NCBI GenBank assembly: GCA_050633545.1
Contig: JBOEGS010000004.1
Location: 248,001-312,000 of the forward strand
Length of the DNA: 64,000 bases
Origin: Litorivita sp050633545
GTDB taxonomy: Bacteria > Pseudomonadota > Alphaproteobacteria > Rhodobacterales > Rhodobacteraceae
Direction: 5' to 3'
How positions within the stretch are numbered: the stretch's first letter is position 1; each line of letters begins with the position of its first letter. This document shows, piece after piece, positions 27,060 through 36,453 of the stretch. A model generated the notes under the pieces. That model made no database searches, was not told where the DNA came from, and saw nothing but the letters and a program-made list of their open reading frames with translations. The translations under genes and the position numbers were made by a program.

Positions 27060-28406
27060 ATGTCCTCTCATGGCACCCCTGTTCCGATGATTTCTGCCGC
27101 TTGCGGTCCCTTGACCGGCGAGGCCCATGTGCCGGGCGACAAGTCGATCTCGCACCGCTCCTTGATCCTTGGGGCGATGTGCGTGGGCGAGACGCGCATT
27201 TCGGGCCTTTTGGAGGGCGAAGATGTGCTCGACACCGCCAAGGCGATGCGGGCCTTTGGTGCCGAGGTCGAGGATTTGGGCGGCGGCAACTGGCGGGTTT
27301 ACGGCGTCGGCGTCGGCGGGTTTGCCGAGCCGGAAAACGTCATTGATTGCGGCAATTCGGGCACCGGCGTGCGGCTCATTATGGGGGCGATGGCGACCTC
27401 GCCGATCACCGCGACCTTTACCGGCGATGCAAGCCTGAACGGGCGTCCGATGGCGCGGGTGACGGACCCTCTGGCGCTATTCGGGGCGCAATCCTATGGC
27501 CGCGCGGGCGGGCGTTTGCCGATGACCATCGTGGGCGCGCCAGAGCCTTTGCCGGTGCGCTATGTGGTGCCCGTGCCCTCGGCGCAGGTTAAATCGGCGG
27601 TCTTGCTCGCGGGGCTGAATGCGCCCGGACAAACCGTGGTGATCGAAAAAGAAGCCACCCGCGATCACACCGAACGGATGCTGGCGGGCTTTGGCGCGCA
27701 GATCACCACCGAGGTCACCGATGAGGGCCGCGTGATCACCCTTACGGGGCGGCCGGAATTGAACGCGCAAGAGATTGTCGTGCCGCGCGATCCGTCTTCG
27801 GCGGCCTTCCCCGTTTGCGCGGCTTTGATCGTGCCCGGATCGGACGTGTTGGTGCCCAATATCGGCCTCAACCCGACGCGGGCAGGGCTGTTCACCACCT
27901 TGCAAGAGATGGGCGCGGACCTGACCTTCGAGAACCTGCGCGAAGAGGGCGGCGAGCCTGTGGCCGACCTGCGCGCGCGCTTCTCGCCCGATCTGCACGG
28001 CATCGAAGTGCCGCCCGAACGCGCCGCCTCGATGATCGACGAATACCCCGTCCTGTCCGTCGTGGCGGCCTTTGCCAAGGGCGATACGGTGATGCGCGGC
28101 GTCAAGGAATTGCGCGTCAAGGAAAGCGACCGGATCGAGGCCATGGCCTCGGGGCTGCGCGCGGGCGGCGTCACCGTCGAGGATGGTCCCGATTGGTGGA
28201 CCGTCACGGGCGCGGGCCACGGCAATGTCGCGGGCGGCATGGAAGCGGTTAGCCATCTGGACCACCGTATTGCCATGTCCTTCATGATCATGGGCATGGC
28301 CTCGAACGCGCCGGTGCGCGTGGATGACGGCGCGCCGATTGCCACGTCTTTTCCGGTGTTTGAGCCTCTTATGAAGGCGCTTGGCGCGGAAATCCGCCGA
28401 AGCTGA
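27060..28406 (+). CDS. aroA: 3-phosphoshikimate 1-carboxyvinyltransferase (EPSP synthase)
   Basis: Sixth step of the shikimate pathway; 448 residues, the class II-type length. Motifs: VPGDKSISHRSLILGAM near the N-terminus, NSGTGVRLIMG, and RVKESDRIEAMA. The ATG at 27060 is preferred over an upstream in-frame start because the protein then begins MSSHGTPVP as in relatives and AGGAAG stands just before it. In many Rhodobacterales aroA is followed by cmk and rpsA, as here with two insertions (the membrane protein and BLUF genes). Confidence 0.96.
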   Translation: MSSHGTPVPMISAACGPLTGEAHVPGDKSISHRSLILGAMCVGETRISGLLEGEDVLDTAKAMRAFGAEVEDLGGGNWRVYGVGVGGFAEPENVIDCGNSGTGVRLIMGAMATSPITATFTGDASLNGRPMARVTDPLALFGAQSYGRAGGRLPMTIVGAPEPLPVRYVVPVPSAQVKSAVLLAGLNAPGQTVVIEKEATRDHTERMLAGFGAQITTEVTDEGRVITLTGRPELNAQEIVVPRDPSSAAFPVCAALIVPGSDVLVPNIGLNPTRAGLFTTLQEMGADLTFENLREEGGEPVADLRARFSPDLHGIEVPPERAASMIDEYPVLSVVAAFAKGDTVMRGVKELRVKESDRIEAMASGLRAGGVTVEDGPDWWTVTGAGHGNVAGGMEAVSHLDHRIAMSFMIMGMASNAPVRVDDGAPIATSFPVFEPLMKALGAEIRRS

Positions 28407-28475
28407 CGCAAGGTAGGGCATAGCTGCTGACACACCCTTTCCCTTGCGTCATGATATGCCGCGTGAGGTGATTAT

Positions 28476-29135
28476 ATGACGCGAGCATTCTGGGCCTGTT
28501 TTGCCCTTTCCATGGCGCTCTATGCTATGATGTTGTTTTGGACCCTGCCGCAGATCAAGGCCGAGGCGGGCGGGCTTTTGCCGTTTGATATGCGGCCCTT
28601 GGGCTATACCGAAGAGGCGGCGCGCAGTTATTTGAACGCGCTGAGCGCGCGCGGGCGTGATGTCTATCTAGGTCCGCAGCATTTGCTCGATCTCTTCTAC
28701 CCGATCACCTTGGCGGCGGTTTTCGTTTTGGGGGCGATGATCCTTTATCGCGGCCGTGTGCTTTGGGTGATTATCGGCTTTGCCATGGTCGGCGAGATTG
28801 CCGATTACGGCGAGAATGCATTGGTGAGCACGATGCTGACCTCCCATCCCAATCTTGTGCCCGCCACCACCATCGCCTTTGCGGGGTTTTTGACCTTCGT
28901 GAAATCCGTCGCGGTGACGGTGTGTATCTGTGCGCTGCTGTTTGGCGCGGCGCGGGTCTGGATATCGCGGCGGCGGTTGCAGCGCGGGTTGAAACGCTTT
29001 GGCTATATGTCGCTTGATCCGCGGGACGGCGAATATGATCCGCCGGAGACGCCCGCGCAGCGCGCCGCGCCCGCGCCGTTCAAATCGCGCCGCAAGGATC
29101 CGATGCGCGCGATGGCACCCGAAGCGGGGGAGTGA
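28476..29135 (+). CDS. four-helix membrane protein, function unknown
   Basis: A 219-residue inner-membrane protein with hydrophobic segments near residues 4-24, 70-88, 94-110 and 127-160, then a charged, proline-rich cytoplasmic tail (SRRRLQRGLKRF; PPETPAQRAAPAPFKSRRK). No family recognised. It lies between aroA and cmk on the same strand. Confidence 0.75.
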   Translation: MTRAFWACFALSMALYAMMLFWTLPQIKAEAGGLLPFDMRPLGYTEEAARSYLNALSARGRDVYLGPQHLLDLFYPITLAAVFVLGAMILYRGRVLWVIIGFAMVGEIADYGENALVSTMLTSHPNLVPATTIAFAGFLTFVKSVAVTVCICALLFGAARVWISRRRLQRGLKRFGYMSLDPRDGEYDPPETPAQRAAPAPFKSRRKDPMRAMAPEAGE

Positions 29136-29149
29136 CGGGCCAGCCGCCC

Positions 29150-29190
29150 GCGCCCTATCCTGCGCCCCGTGCTGCGCCCTATCCTGCGCC
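29150..29190. repeat. 17-bp direct repeat
   Basis: GCGCCCTATCCTGCGCC occurs at 29150-29166 and again at 29174-29190, in the gap before cmk. Probably a small slippage duplication. Confidence 0.7.
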
Positions 29191-29261
29191 AACCGGGGGT
29201 GACGCCGCCGCGCGCTTGGGGTAGACACAAGTCCCGATCATTCACGTAAGGCAGAGGCACA

Positions 29262-29870
29262 ATGGCGTTCACCATTGCAATCGACGGACCCGCAGCCGCA
29301 GGCAAGGGCACGATTTCCAAAGCGGTCGCCGCGCATTTCGGCTTTGCGCATCTCGATACGGGGCTTTTGTATCGCGCGACGGGGCGGCGCACTTTGGACG
29401 GCACCGCACCGCTTGAGGCCGCGCAAAATCTGCGCGCCGAGGATTTGCAGGCCGATGATCTGCGCACGCCCGATGTGGCCCAAGCCGCCAGCCGCGTTGC
29501 CGCCATTCCCGAGGTGCGCGCCGCGCTCGTCGATTTCCAACGCGCTTTTGCCCGCCGCGCGGGCGGTGCGGTTCTGGACGGGCGCGATATCGGCACGGTG
29601 ATTTGCCCCGACGCCGAGGCCAAACTATACGTCACCGCCAATGACGACATCCGCGCCACGCGCCGGTTCAAGGAACTCAGCGAGACAGGCCATGATGTGA
29701 GCTACGAGAGCGTTCTGGCCGATTTGCGCGAACGCGATGCGCGCGACAGCGCCCGCGCGGCGGCGCCGCTCAAACCGGCCGAGGATGCGGTGATCTTGGA
29801 CACGTCGCAGATGAGCATCAATGAGGCCGTCGCGCAGGCCATTGCCCATATCGAGGCAAAGCGCGGCTAG
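29262..29870 (+). CDS. cmk: cytidylate kinase
   Basis: Phosphorylates CMP and dCMP with ATP. The 202 residues are on the short side of the family but normal for alphaproteobacteria. P-loop DGPAAAGKGT at residues 8-17, HLDTGLLYRA, the DGRDIGT motif, and DDIRATRRFKE in the C-terminal lid are all present. Confidence 0.95.
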   Translation: MAFTIAIDGPAAAGKGTISKAVAAHFGFAHLDTGLLYRATGRRTLDGTAPLEAAQNLRAEDLQADDLRTPDVAQAASRVAAIPEVRAALVDFQRAFARRAGGAVLDGRDIGTVICPDAEAKLYVTANDDIRATRRFKELSETGHDVSYESVLADLRERDARDSARAAAPLKPAEDAVILDTSQMSINEAVAQAIAHIEAKRG

Positions 29871-29941
29871 GCGCTGCGCGTTTCGGGCAGCGCGGCAGAT
29901 GGGAATTGACCGCGCGGCGTATTGTGGGCCAAAATCCCCTG

Positions 29942-30430
29942 ATGCTTCAACTTCTTTACCGCAGCTTTGCGCTCTGGCCCGAATTCGAACCCTCCGACCT
30001 TGCCATTGTGCGGGCGGCTTTGACGCATAATTCCAAAGTGGGGATCAGCGGCTATCTTTGGCGCGCCGAGACGCAGTTTTTCCAAGCTTTACATGGCCCT
30101 GCGTCGGCGGTGCGCGCTTTGATGGAGCGGATCAAGGCCGACCCGCGCCACGCCTCGGTCGAGATTTTGCTCGAGGAGCAGGCGCAGCCGAGCAGTCCCT
30201 TTGAGGGCTGGTCGATGGGCTATGATTTGATCGGTATCGAGTTGGCTGGCCTTGGCCTTGATGCGCAGGGGCAGCGCCCCGAGGTGGATGCGCATCTGGC
30301 GCGCCAGCTGTATGTCGAAATGGCCCAAGCGGCGCGCGATGCGGCGCAATTCGGCTCGGCCTTCCCCTATGGGCGCCAAGCGGGCGAGAGCGAAGATCGC
30401 TATATCGCGCGGTTGAATGCCGCGTCATAA
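29942..30430 (+). CDS. BLUF-domain blue-light sensor
   Basis: A 162-residue protein with a single BLUF (FAD-binding blue light) domain over residues 1-93. The photoactive residues match AppA with a constant offset: Tyr6, His29, Asn30 and Gln48. The C-terminal 65 residues are helical and carry no recognised output domain, so it probably signals through a partner. The start at ATG 29942 places Tyr6 as in short BLUF proteins; no strong ribosome site is visible and a TTG at 29906 is in frame. It sits between cmk and rpsA. Confidence 0.88.
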   Translation: MLQLLYRSFALWPEFEPSDLAIVRAALTHNSKVGISGYLWRAETQFFQALHGPASAVRALMERIKADPRHASVEILLEEQAQPSSPFEGWSMGYDLIGIELAGLGLDAQGQRPEVDAHLARQLYVEMAQAARDAAQFGSAFPYGRQAGESEDRYIARLNAAS

Positions 30431-30683
30431 GCCGCGCGGCGAGGCGGCGGGCCGGCGCGCGCGGGCAAAAGCGCCGATTTCTTGCCGAAACCCTTGCATT
30501 CCTTGGCCAAAGCGCGTATCTGCCGCCTCGTCGAGACGGTGAAAACACCGCAAAACATGAGAGATCGAGCAGGGTCGGACCTCCGGCCCTCTTTGTTTTG
30601 CGATTCGCCATATGACCAAACCGCAAGACCGGCGGAGACAACCGCACGGCCAGAAACATATGTTAAAGGAAACCAGAGACCAC

Positions 30684-32363
30684 ATGGCTCAGAACGTATC
30701 TATGGAGGAATTCGAAGCCCTCCTGAATGAAAGCTTCGAAATGGACACACCCGAAGAGGGCAGTGTTGTCAAAGGCAAGGTGATCGCGATCGAAGCGGGC
30801 CAGGCCATCATCGACGTCGGCTACAAAATGGAAGGCCGTGTCGAGCTTAAAGAATTCGCAAATCCCGGTGAAGCACCCGAAATCGCCGTTGGCGACGAAG
30901 TGGAAGTCTTCCTGCGCTCGGCTGAAAACGCCCGCGGCGAAGCGGTTATCTCGCGCGAGATGGCCCGCCGTGAAGAAGCATGGGATCGCCTCGAGAAAGC
31001 CTATGCGGCCGAAGAGCGCGTCGAAGGCGCCATCTTCAACCGCGTCAAAGGCGGCTTTACCGTTGATCTCGGCGGCGCCGTGGCCTTCTTGCCCGGCTCT
31101 CAAGTTGACGTGCGCCCCGTGCGCGACGCAGGCCCGCTCATGGGTCTCAAACAGCCGTTCCAGATCCTCAAAATGGACCGCCGCCGTGGCAACATCGTTG
31201 TCTCGCGCCGCGCGATCCTCGAAGAGAGCCGCGCCGAGCAGCGCGCCGAAGTCATCGGCAACCTCACCGAAGGTCAGGCTGTTGAAGGCGTCGTCAAAAA
31301 CATCACCGAATACGGCGCATTCGTCGACCTCGGCGGCGTTGATGGCCTGCTGCACGTGACCGATATGGCATGGCGCCGTGTGAACCACCCCTCCGAAATC
31401 CTTGCGATCGGCGAGACGGTGAATGTTCAGGTCATCAAGATCAACAAAGACACGCACCGCATCTCCTTGGGCATGAAGCAGTTGCAAGACGATCCGTGGG
31501 ATCTGGTTGCTGGCAAATACCCGCTGGAATCGGTTCACACCGGCCGCGTGACCAACATCACCGACTACGGCGCCTTCGTGGAGCTGGAGCCCGGTGTCGA
31601 AGGTCTCGTGCACGTTTCCGAAATGTCCTGGACCAAGAAAAACGTCCACCCGGGCAAAATCGTGTCCACCTCGCAAGAGGTTGAAGTCATGGTTCTGGAA
31701 ATCGACGCCGCAAAACGCCGCGTGTCGCTTGGCCTCAAGCAAACCATGCGCAACCCGTGGGAAGTCTTTGCAGAATCCCACCCCGAGGGCGCGGAAGTCG
31801 AAGGCGAAGTCAAGAACATCACCGAATTCGGTCTGTTCATCGGCTTGCCGGGCGAAATCGACGGCATGGTTCACCTGTCGGACATCTCGTGGGACGAGCG
31901 CGGCGAAGACGCGATCCAGAACTACCGCAAAGGCGACATGGTTCAGGCCGTTGTCTCCGAAGTGGACATCGAGAAAGAGCGTATCTCGCTCTCGATCAAA
32001 GCTCTGGGCGGCGACAAATTCTCCGAAGCGGTTGGCGGCGTGAAGCGCGGCTCGATCGTGACCGTGGAAGTGACCTCGATCGAGGATGGCGGCGTGGAAG
32101 TGGAATATGAAGGCATGAAGTCCTTCATCCGCCGCTCCGACCTCAGCCGTGACCGTGCCGAACAGCGCCCCGAGCGTTTCTCGGTCGGTGACAAGGTCGA
32201 CGTGCGCGTCACCAACGTGGACAGCAAAACCCGCCGTCTCGGCCTCTCGATCAAGGCGCGTGAAATCGCCGAAGAGAAAGAAGCCGTCGAGCAGTATGGT
32301 TCCTCGGATTCGGGCGCATCGCTCGGCGATATCCTTGGCGCAGCGCTCAAGGGCGACGAGTAA
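30684..32363 (+). CDS. rpsA: 30S ribosomal protein S1
   Basis: A 559-residue S1 protein that helps mRNA binding to the ribosome. Six consecutive S1 repeats can be followed through the typical TEYGAFVDLGGVDGLLHVTD and ITDYGAFVELEPGVEGLVHV segments. Codon use is strongly biased towards C-ending codons, as for a highly expressed gene. ATG at 30684 follows AAAGGAAAC; the frame is open earlier but family members start MAQNVSMEEF. A strong terminator follows. Confidence 0.97.
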   Translation: MAQNVSMEEFEALLNESFEMDTPEEGSVVKGKVIAIEAGQAIIDVGYKMEGRVELKEFANPGEAPEIAVGDEVEVFLRSAENARGEAVISREMARREEAWDRLEKAYAAEERVEGAIFNRVKGGFTVDLGGAVAFLPGSQVDVRPVRDAGPLMGLKQPFQILKMDRRRGNIVVSRRAILEESRAEQRAEVIGNLTEGQAVEGVVKNITEYGAFVDLGGVDGLLHVTDMAWRRVNHPSEILAIGETVNVQVIKINKDTHRISLGMKQLQDDPWDLVAGKYPLESVHTGRVTNITDYGAFVELEPGVEGLVHVSEMSWTKKNVHPGKIVSTSQEVEVMVLEIDAAKRRVSLGLKQTMRNPWEVFAESHPEGAEVEGEVKNITEFGLFIGLPGEIDGMVHLSDISWDERGEDAIQNYRKGDMVQAVVSEVDIEKERISLSIKALGGDKFSEAVGGVKRGSIVTVEVTSIEDGGVEVEYEGMKSFIRRSDLSRDRAEQRPERFSVGDKVDVRVTNVDSKTRRLGLSIKAREIAEEKEAVEQYGSSDSGASLGDILGAALKGDE

Positions 32364-32392
32364 GCGCATCGCCGCTTAGGCAGATGTCACAG

Positions 32393-32427
32393 ACGGCCCC
32401 GCAGGTGACTGCGGGGCCGTTTTTTTA
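32393..32427 (+). terminator. strong terminator after rpsA
   Basis: A perfect 11-bp GC-rich stem (32393-32403 with 32410-32420), 6-nt loop and seven T residues. Confidence 0.95.
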
Positions 32428-32700
32428 TGTGCTGCGCTGCGGGGGGATCGTCTGGCGGCGCGCTTTTCACATGCGAATCAATGGGTTTTCCACAAGGAGC
32501 AAGAACGCGGCACCGGCCTGAGCCGGTATGACGGCGGGTGAATTCGGGGGTTCGAAGGGGGGAAAACACGTAAACACGCCGAAATGTGACGCGAAATCGC
32601 ACCTCCCCCTTGCCGTTTGTGTTTCTCTCTGACCAGATTGTTTCTATAGTCTGAGTTAAAACAGTGTAGTGCCAATACTTTGAACCCGGGGGGGACACCG
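32428..32700. other. intergenic region upstream of ihfB
   Basis: With the rpsA terminator this makes a 337-bp gap. The last 100 bp are A+T-rich (TTGTTTCTATAGTCTGAG near 32638-32655) and probably hold the ihfB promoter, but I cannot name the elements with confidence. No small gene is supported. Confidence 0.45.
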
Positions 32701-32982
32701 ATGATCCGATCGGAACTAATCCAGAAAATTGCCGACGAAAACCCGCATCTCTATCAGCGTGACGTCGAGCGGATCGTGAATACCATCTTCGAAGAAATCA
32801 CCGATGCGATGTCGCGTGGGGACCGTGTGGAGTTGCGCGGCTTTGGCGCCTTCTCGGTGAAGAAGCGCGACGCGCGCGTCGGGCGCAACCCGCGCACCGG
32901 CGAGTCCGTGCAGGTCGAAGAGAAACACGTTCCGTTCTTCAAAACCGGTAAGCTGCTGCGGGACCGTCTGAACGGGAAGTAA
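32701..32982 (+). CDS. ihfB: integration host factor beta subunit
   Basis: A 93-residue DNA-bending protein of the HU/IHF family. It has the family signature RVELRGFGAFSVKKRDAR and the beta-arm GRNPRTGESVQVEEK with the intercalating Pro. ATG 32701 follows a GGGGGG-type ribosome site. rpsA followed by ihfB and then lapA is a conserved order in proteobacteria. Confidence 0.96.
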   Translation: MIRSELIQKIADENPHLYQRDVERIVNTIFEEITDAMSRGDRVELRGFGAFSVKKRDARVGRNPRTGESVQVEEKHVPFFKTGKLLRDRLNGK

Positions 32983-32985
32983 TCC

Positions 32986-33336
32986 ATGCGCTATATCCGC
33001 TACGCCTCCATCGCTGTCTTTGCGCTGGCCCTGATCTCTATCGCTTTGGCCAATCGCCAGATGGTCACCGTAAAGGTGCTGCCCGAAGAGTTGGCGGTCT
33101 ATTCCGCGCTCAACCCGTCGGTCTCCATGCCGCTGTTTTTGGTGATCTTTGGCGGCATCATCGCGGGGTTGGTGATCGGCTTTGTCTGGGAGTGGATGCG
33201 CGAGCATAAGCACCGCTCGGAGGCGCGCCGCAAGCATGGCGAGGTCAAGCAGCTCGAGCGCGAATTGCGCCGCGTCAAAGGCCAGCGCGACGAGGGCAAG
33301 GACGAGGTTCTCGCCCTGCTCGACGAGGCCAGCTGA
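32986..33336 (+). CDS. lapA: LapA-domain inner-membrane protein
   Basis: A 116-residue protein with two membrane helices (about residues 5-22 and 43-66) and a charged coiled-coil tail (KQLERELRRVKGQRDEGKDEVL), matching the LapA / DUF1049 family associated with lipopolysaccharide assembly. It starts 3 bp after ihfB and ends 9 bp before trpF. Confidence 0.88.
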   Translation: MRYIRYASIAVFALALISIALANRQMVTVKVLPEELAVYSALNPSVSMPLFLVIFGGIIAGLVIGFVWEWMREHKHRSEARRKHGEVKQLERELRRVKGQRDEGKDEVLALLDEAS

Positions 33337-33345
33337 GGCGCGGGT

Positions 33346-34023
33346 ATGACATCTGACATTCGTGTGAAAATCTGCGGGTTGAAAACGCCCGCCGATGTAG
33401 AGGCCGTGGCCGAGGCGGGTGCGGCCTATGCCGGTTTTGTTTTCTTTGAAAAATCCCCGCGCCATGTGAGCGTGGTCCAAGCGCATGATCTGGCGCTGCT
33501 GGCGCCTGTGGGGTTGGCCAAGGTGGCCTTGGTCGTGGACGCCGATGATGCGGCTTTGGACCGGATCACCGGCGAGGTGGCGCTCGATATGTTGCAGCTT
33601 CACGGGTATGAAAGCCCCGAGCGGGTGGCGCAGATCAAGGACCGCTACGGATTGCCGGTGATGAAAGCGGTGGGGGTGGCGGATGCCTCGGACCTGCCGC
33701 TGATTGATCTTTATGCTCGGGTGGCCGATCAGTTGCTTATCGACGCCAAGCCGCCCAAGGGCGCGGCGCTTCCGGGTGGTAACGGGTTGGCCTTTGACTG
33801 GACCTTGGTGCAGCGCAAATACTGGACACGTCCATGGATGTTGGCGGGCGGTTTGCATGCTGGCAATGTCGCCGAAGCCATCGCGCGCACGGGCACGCGG
33901 CAAGTGGATGTATCGTCGGGCGTCGAAAGCGCGCCGGGCGTCAAGGACGCGGGCAAGATCCGCGCCTTTGTCGAGGCGGCGAGGGGTGCGGGGGCGGGCG
34001 CCGCGGTGCCGAAACTGAGCTGA
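33346..34023 (+). CDS. trpF: phosphoribosylanthranilate isomerase
   Basis: TIM-barrel enzyme of tryptophan synthesis; 225 residues. The VKICGLKTPADVEA start, FVFFEKSPRHVS, MLQLHGYESPE and a late phosphate-binding VDVSSGVESAPGVKD are all diagnostic. trpB follows, while trpA is 7.5 kb away, so the trp genes are split as is usual in Rhodobacterales. Confidence 0.97.
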   Translation: MTSDIRVKICGLKTPADVEAVAEAGAAYAGFVFFEKSPRHVSVVQAHDLALLAPVGLAKVALVVDADDAALDRITGEVALDMLQLHGYESPERVAQIKDRYGLPVMKAVGVADASDLPLIDLYARVADQLLIDAKPPKGAALPGGNGLAFDWTLVQRKYWTRPWMLAGGLHAGNVAEAIARTGTRQVDVSSGVESAPGVKDAGKIRAFVEAARGAGAGAAVPKLS

Positions 34024-34161
34024 TCCATCGGGGCCGCGGTCGGAGCCTCCGGCAGGGATATTTGTAGAATCAGCAAAGCGGGCGCGCGATTTTGGCGCAG
34101 CCGCTTTACCGTGCAGGGCGCATGCGCTACATCGCAGGGCAACGCGCAAGGGAGCAGCCAG

Positions 34162-35397
34162 ATGAACGATCTTTTCAACAGCTTCATGAACGGTCCGGAC
34201 GAGAAGGGCCGGTTCGGGATTTTCGGCGGGCGCTTTGTGTCCGAGACCTTGATGCCGCTGATCCTCAGCCTTGAGGAAGAGTATGAAAAGGCCAAGACTG
34301 ACGAGACGTTTTGGGCCGAGATGGACGACCTGTGGAAGCATTATGTGGGCCGTCCCAGCCCGCTGTATTTTGCCAGCCGGATGACCGAAGAGCTTGGCGG
34401 CGCCAAGATTTATCTCAAGCGCGACGAGCTTAACCACACGGGCGCGCATAAGATCAACAACGTGCTGGGGCAGATCATTTTGGCGCGCCGTATGGGCAAG
34501 GGCCGGATCATTGCCGAAACCGGCGCGGGGCAGCACGGGGTTGCCACGGCGACGGTTTGCGCCAAATTCGGGCTTAAATGCGTGGTTTATATGGGCGCGC
34601 ATGACGTCGAGCGCCAAGCGCCGAACGTGTTCCGCATGCGGCTTTTGGGCGCCGAAGTGGTGCCAGTGACCTCGGGGCGCGGCACGCTCAAGGATGCGAT
34701 GAATGATGCGCTGCGCGATTGGGTGACCAATGTGGACGATACATTCTATTGCATCGGCACCGTGGCGGGGCCGCATCCCTATCCGGCGATGGTGCGCGAT
34801 TTTCAATCGATCATCGGCAAGGAAGTGCGCTGGCAGATGGCCGAGCAGGAGGGCGAGGGGCGTTTGCCCGACAGCCTTGTGGCGGCGATTGGCGGCGGAT
34901 CGAATGCGATGGGCCTGTTCTATCCGTTCCTTGACGACGAAAGCGTGCGCATCATCGGGGTCGAAGCGGGCGGCAAGGGCGTTGACGAGAAGATGGAGCA
35001 TTGTGCCTCGCTGACCGGCGGACGTCCGGGGGTTTTGCACGGCAACCGCACCTATTTGCTGCAAGATGACGACGGGCAGATTTTGGAAGGCCATTCGATT
35101 TCGGCCGGTCTCGATTATCCGGGCATCGGGCCGGAGCATAGCTGGCTGCATGAAACGGGGCGGGCGGAATATGTTTCGATCACCGACAAGGAGGCGCTGG
35201 AGGCGTTCCAGTTCTCCTGCCGCACCGAAGGGATCATTCCGGCGCTCGAGCCCTGCCATGCCTTGGCCCATGTGATGAAGATCGCGCCGACATTGCCCAA
35301 GGACCATATCCTGGTGATGAATATGTGCGGGCGCGGCGACAAGGATATTTTCACCGTCGCCAAACATTTGGGTGTCGAGATCAACACCGGCGGGTAA
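34162..35397 (+). CDS. trpB: tryptophan synthase beta chain
   Basis: PLP enzyme joining indole and serine; 411 residues. PLP Lys97 lies in HTGAHKINN, followed by AETGAGQHGVATATV and the phosphate cup GGGSNAMG. The ATG at 34162 follows GGGAGCAGCCAG and gives the usual short N-terminus; the frame is open further upstream. Confidence 0.97.
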   Translation: MNDLFNSFMNGPDEKGRFGIFGGRFVSETLMPLILSLEEEYEKAKTDETFWAEMDDLWKHYVGRPSPLYFASRMTEELGGAKIYLKRDELNHTGAHKINNVLGQIILARRMGKGRIIAETGAGQHGVATATVCAKFGLKCVVYMGAHDVERQAPNVFRMRLLGAEVVPVTSGRGTLKDAMNDALRDWVTNVDDTFYCIGTVAGPHPYPAMVRDFQSIIGKEVRWQMAEQEGEGRLPDSLVAAIGGGSNAMGLFYPFLDDESVRIIGVEAGGKGVDEKMEHCASLTGGRPGVLHGNRTYLLQDDDGQILEGHSISAGLDYPGIGPEHSWLHETGRAEYVSITDKEALEAFQFSCRTEGIIPALEPCHALAHVMKIAPTLPKDHILVMNMCGRGDKDIFTVAKHLGVEINTGG

Positions 35398-35414
35398 GCG
35401 TCCGTATTTGCACT

Positions 35415-35454
35415 AAAAAGCCGCACGCTGGGTTTCCGGCGCGCGGCTTTTTTA
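35415..35454. terminator. bidirectional terminator between trpB and pth
   Basis: Arms 35415-35424 and 35443-35453 pair over about 10 bp with A-run and T-run ends, and a partly paired loop. Serves both convergent genes. Confidence 0.8.
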
Positions 35455-35467
35455 TGCGCAGTTTTTG

Positions 35468-36268
35468 CTAGCTGCGAAACTTATTGGCCAGTTGTTGCAG
35501 CTTGCCCGCGATGCCGTTTTGGGCCGGTTCGTCATCGGCGGCGGGGGGATCCACCTTCGCCTGATCGCTTTGCGGTTTGGCCTTGCCGGTGACGGGTTTG
35601 ATTTGGACCTTTGGCTTTGCGTTGGGCTTGGGACCCGGGCGATCACCGCGCGGGCCTTTGGGTTTGCCGCTCTTGGCGCCGGTGCCGCCGCCAGAGCGCG
35701 GCGGGGTGACCCGCAGGGCGACGGCGTTGGAAAATTTGGCACTATCCCCTTCGGCGAGGGCGGGCGCGCCATCGCAAATGCCGCGCAAAAGGTCGTCGAG
35801 CCACGCCTCGTCTGCCTTGGCAAAATCCGACAAGACATAGCCCGCCACGCGGTCCTTATGACCAGGGTGCCCGATGCCGAGGCGGATGCGGTGATAGCTC
35901 TCGCCGATGTGGCTGTGGATCGAGCGCAGCCCGTTGTGGCCCGCATGGCCGCCGCCGGTTTTATGTTTGAGGCGGGCAGGCGCGAGGTCCAATTCGTCGT
36001 GAAAAACCGTCACGTCGCAGGGGGCCAGTTTGTAAAACCGCATCGCCTCGCCGACCGATTGGCCCGACAGGTTCATGAAGGTTTCGGGCTTGAGCAAGAT
36101 CACCTTCTCGCGGCCAAGCATGCCTTCGGTGATCTGGCCTTGGAACTTGGACCGCCACGGGGCGAAGCCGTGGTCGCGGGCAATCTCGTCCAGCGCCATA
36201 AAGCCGATGTTATGGCGGTTGCGGGCGTATTTTGCCCCCGGATTGCCGAGGCCGACGAAAAGCTGCAT
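35468..36268 (-). CDS. pth: peptidyl-tRNA hydrolase with long C-terminal tail
   Basis: Releases peptides from peptidyl-tRNA. The catalytic domain (about residues 1-190) has GLGNPGAKYARNRHNIGF with His19, KPETFMNLSG, and FHDELDLAPAR. The protein is 266 residues, about 70 longer than E. coli Pth; the extra tail is rich in Lys, Pro and Gly (PKGPRGDRPGPKPNAKPK) and ends in a short helix (GKLQQLANKFRS). rplY, its usual neighbour, is 1 kb away. Confidence 0.95.
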   Translation of the reverse strand: MQLFVGLGNPGAKYARNRHNIGFMALDEIARDHGFAPWRSKFQGQITEGMLGREKVILLKPETFMNLSGQSVGEAMRFYKLAPCDVTVFHDELDLAPARLKHKTGGGHAGHNGLRSIHSHIGESYHRIRLGIGHPGHKDRVAGYVLSDFAKADEAWLDDLLRGICDGAPALAEGDSAKFSNAVALRVTPPRSGGGTGAKSGKPKGPRGDRPGPKPNAKPKVQIKPVTGKAKPQSDQAKVDPPAADDEPAQNGIAGKLQQLANKFRS

Positions 36269-36371
36269 GGGCCGGTTCCCTTGAGTGATTGGCGCTCAAG
36301 GCCTGATACGCGCTGGGGGCGTCCAAATCAACGGGGAGAGGGCGCGAAGGGGAGGAATGGCAGGTATCATA

Positions 36372-36408
36372 TCCGATGTATTTACTCGGGATTGACAATT
36401 CCGATGTA
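36372..36408. repeat. repeated 9-mer upstream of bfd
   Basis: TCCGATGTA occurs at 36372-36380 and 36400-36408. An imperfect dyad (TGACAATT with AATTGGTCA, about 36393-36415) overlaps the second copy. It lies 45-80 bp before bfd and could be an iron-responsive control site, but it does not match an Irr or Fur box I can recall. Confidence 0.35.
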
Positions 36409-36453
36409 ATTGGTCAGGAATGCGGAGTGCACCTCAAGAGCCCTGATTGCCTC

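Noticed and set aside
32716..35367. An 883-codon open frame on the minus strand, opposite ihfB, lapA, trpF and trpB
   Set aside because: It is antisense to four well-identified genes. High GC at third positions keeps the opposite frame open, and its translation is His/Arg/Gln-rich without any domain.
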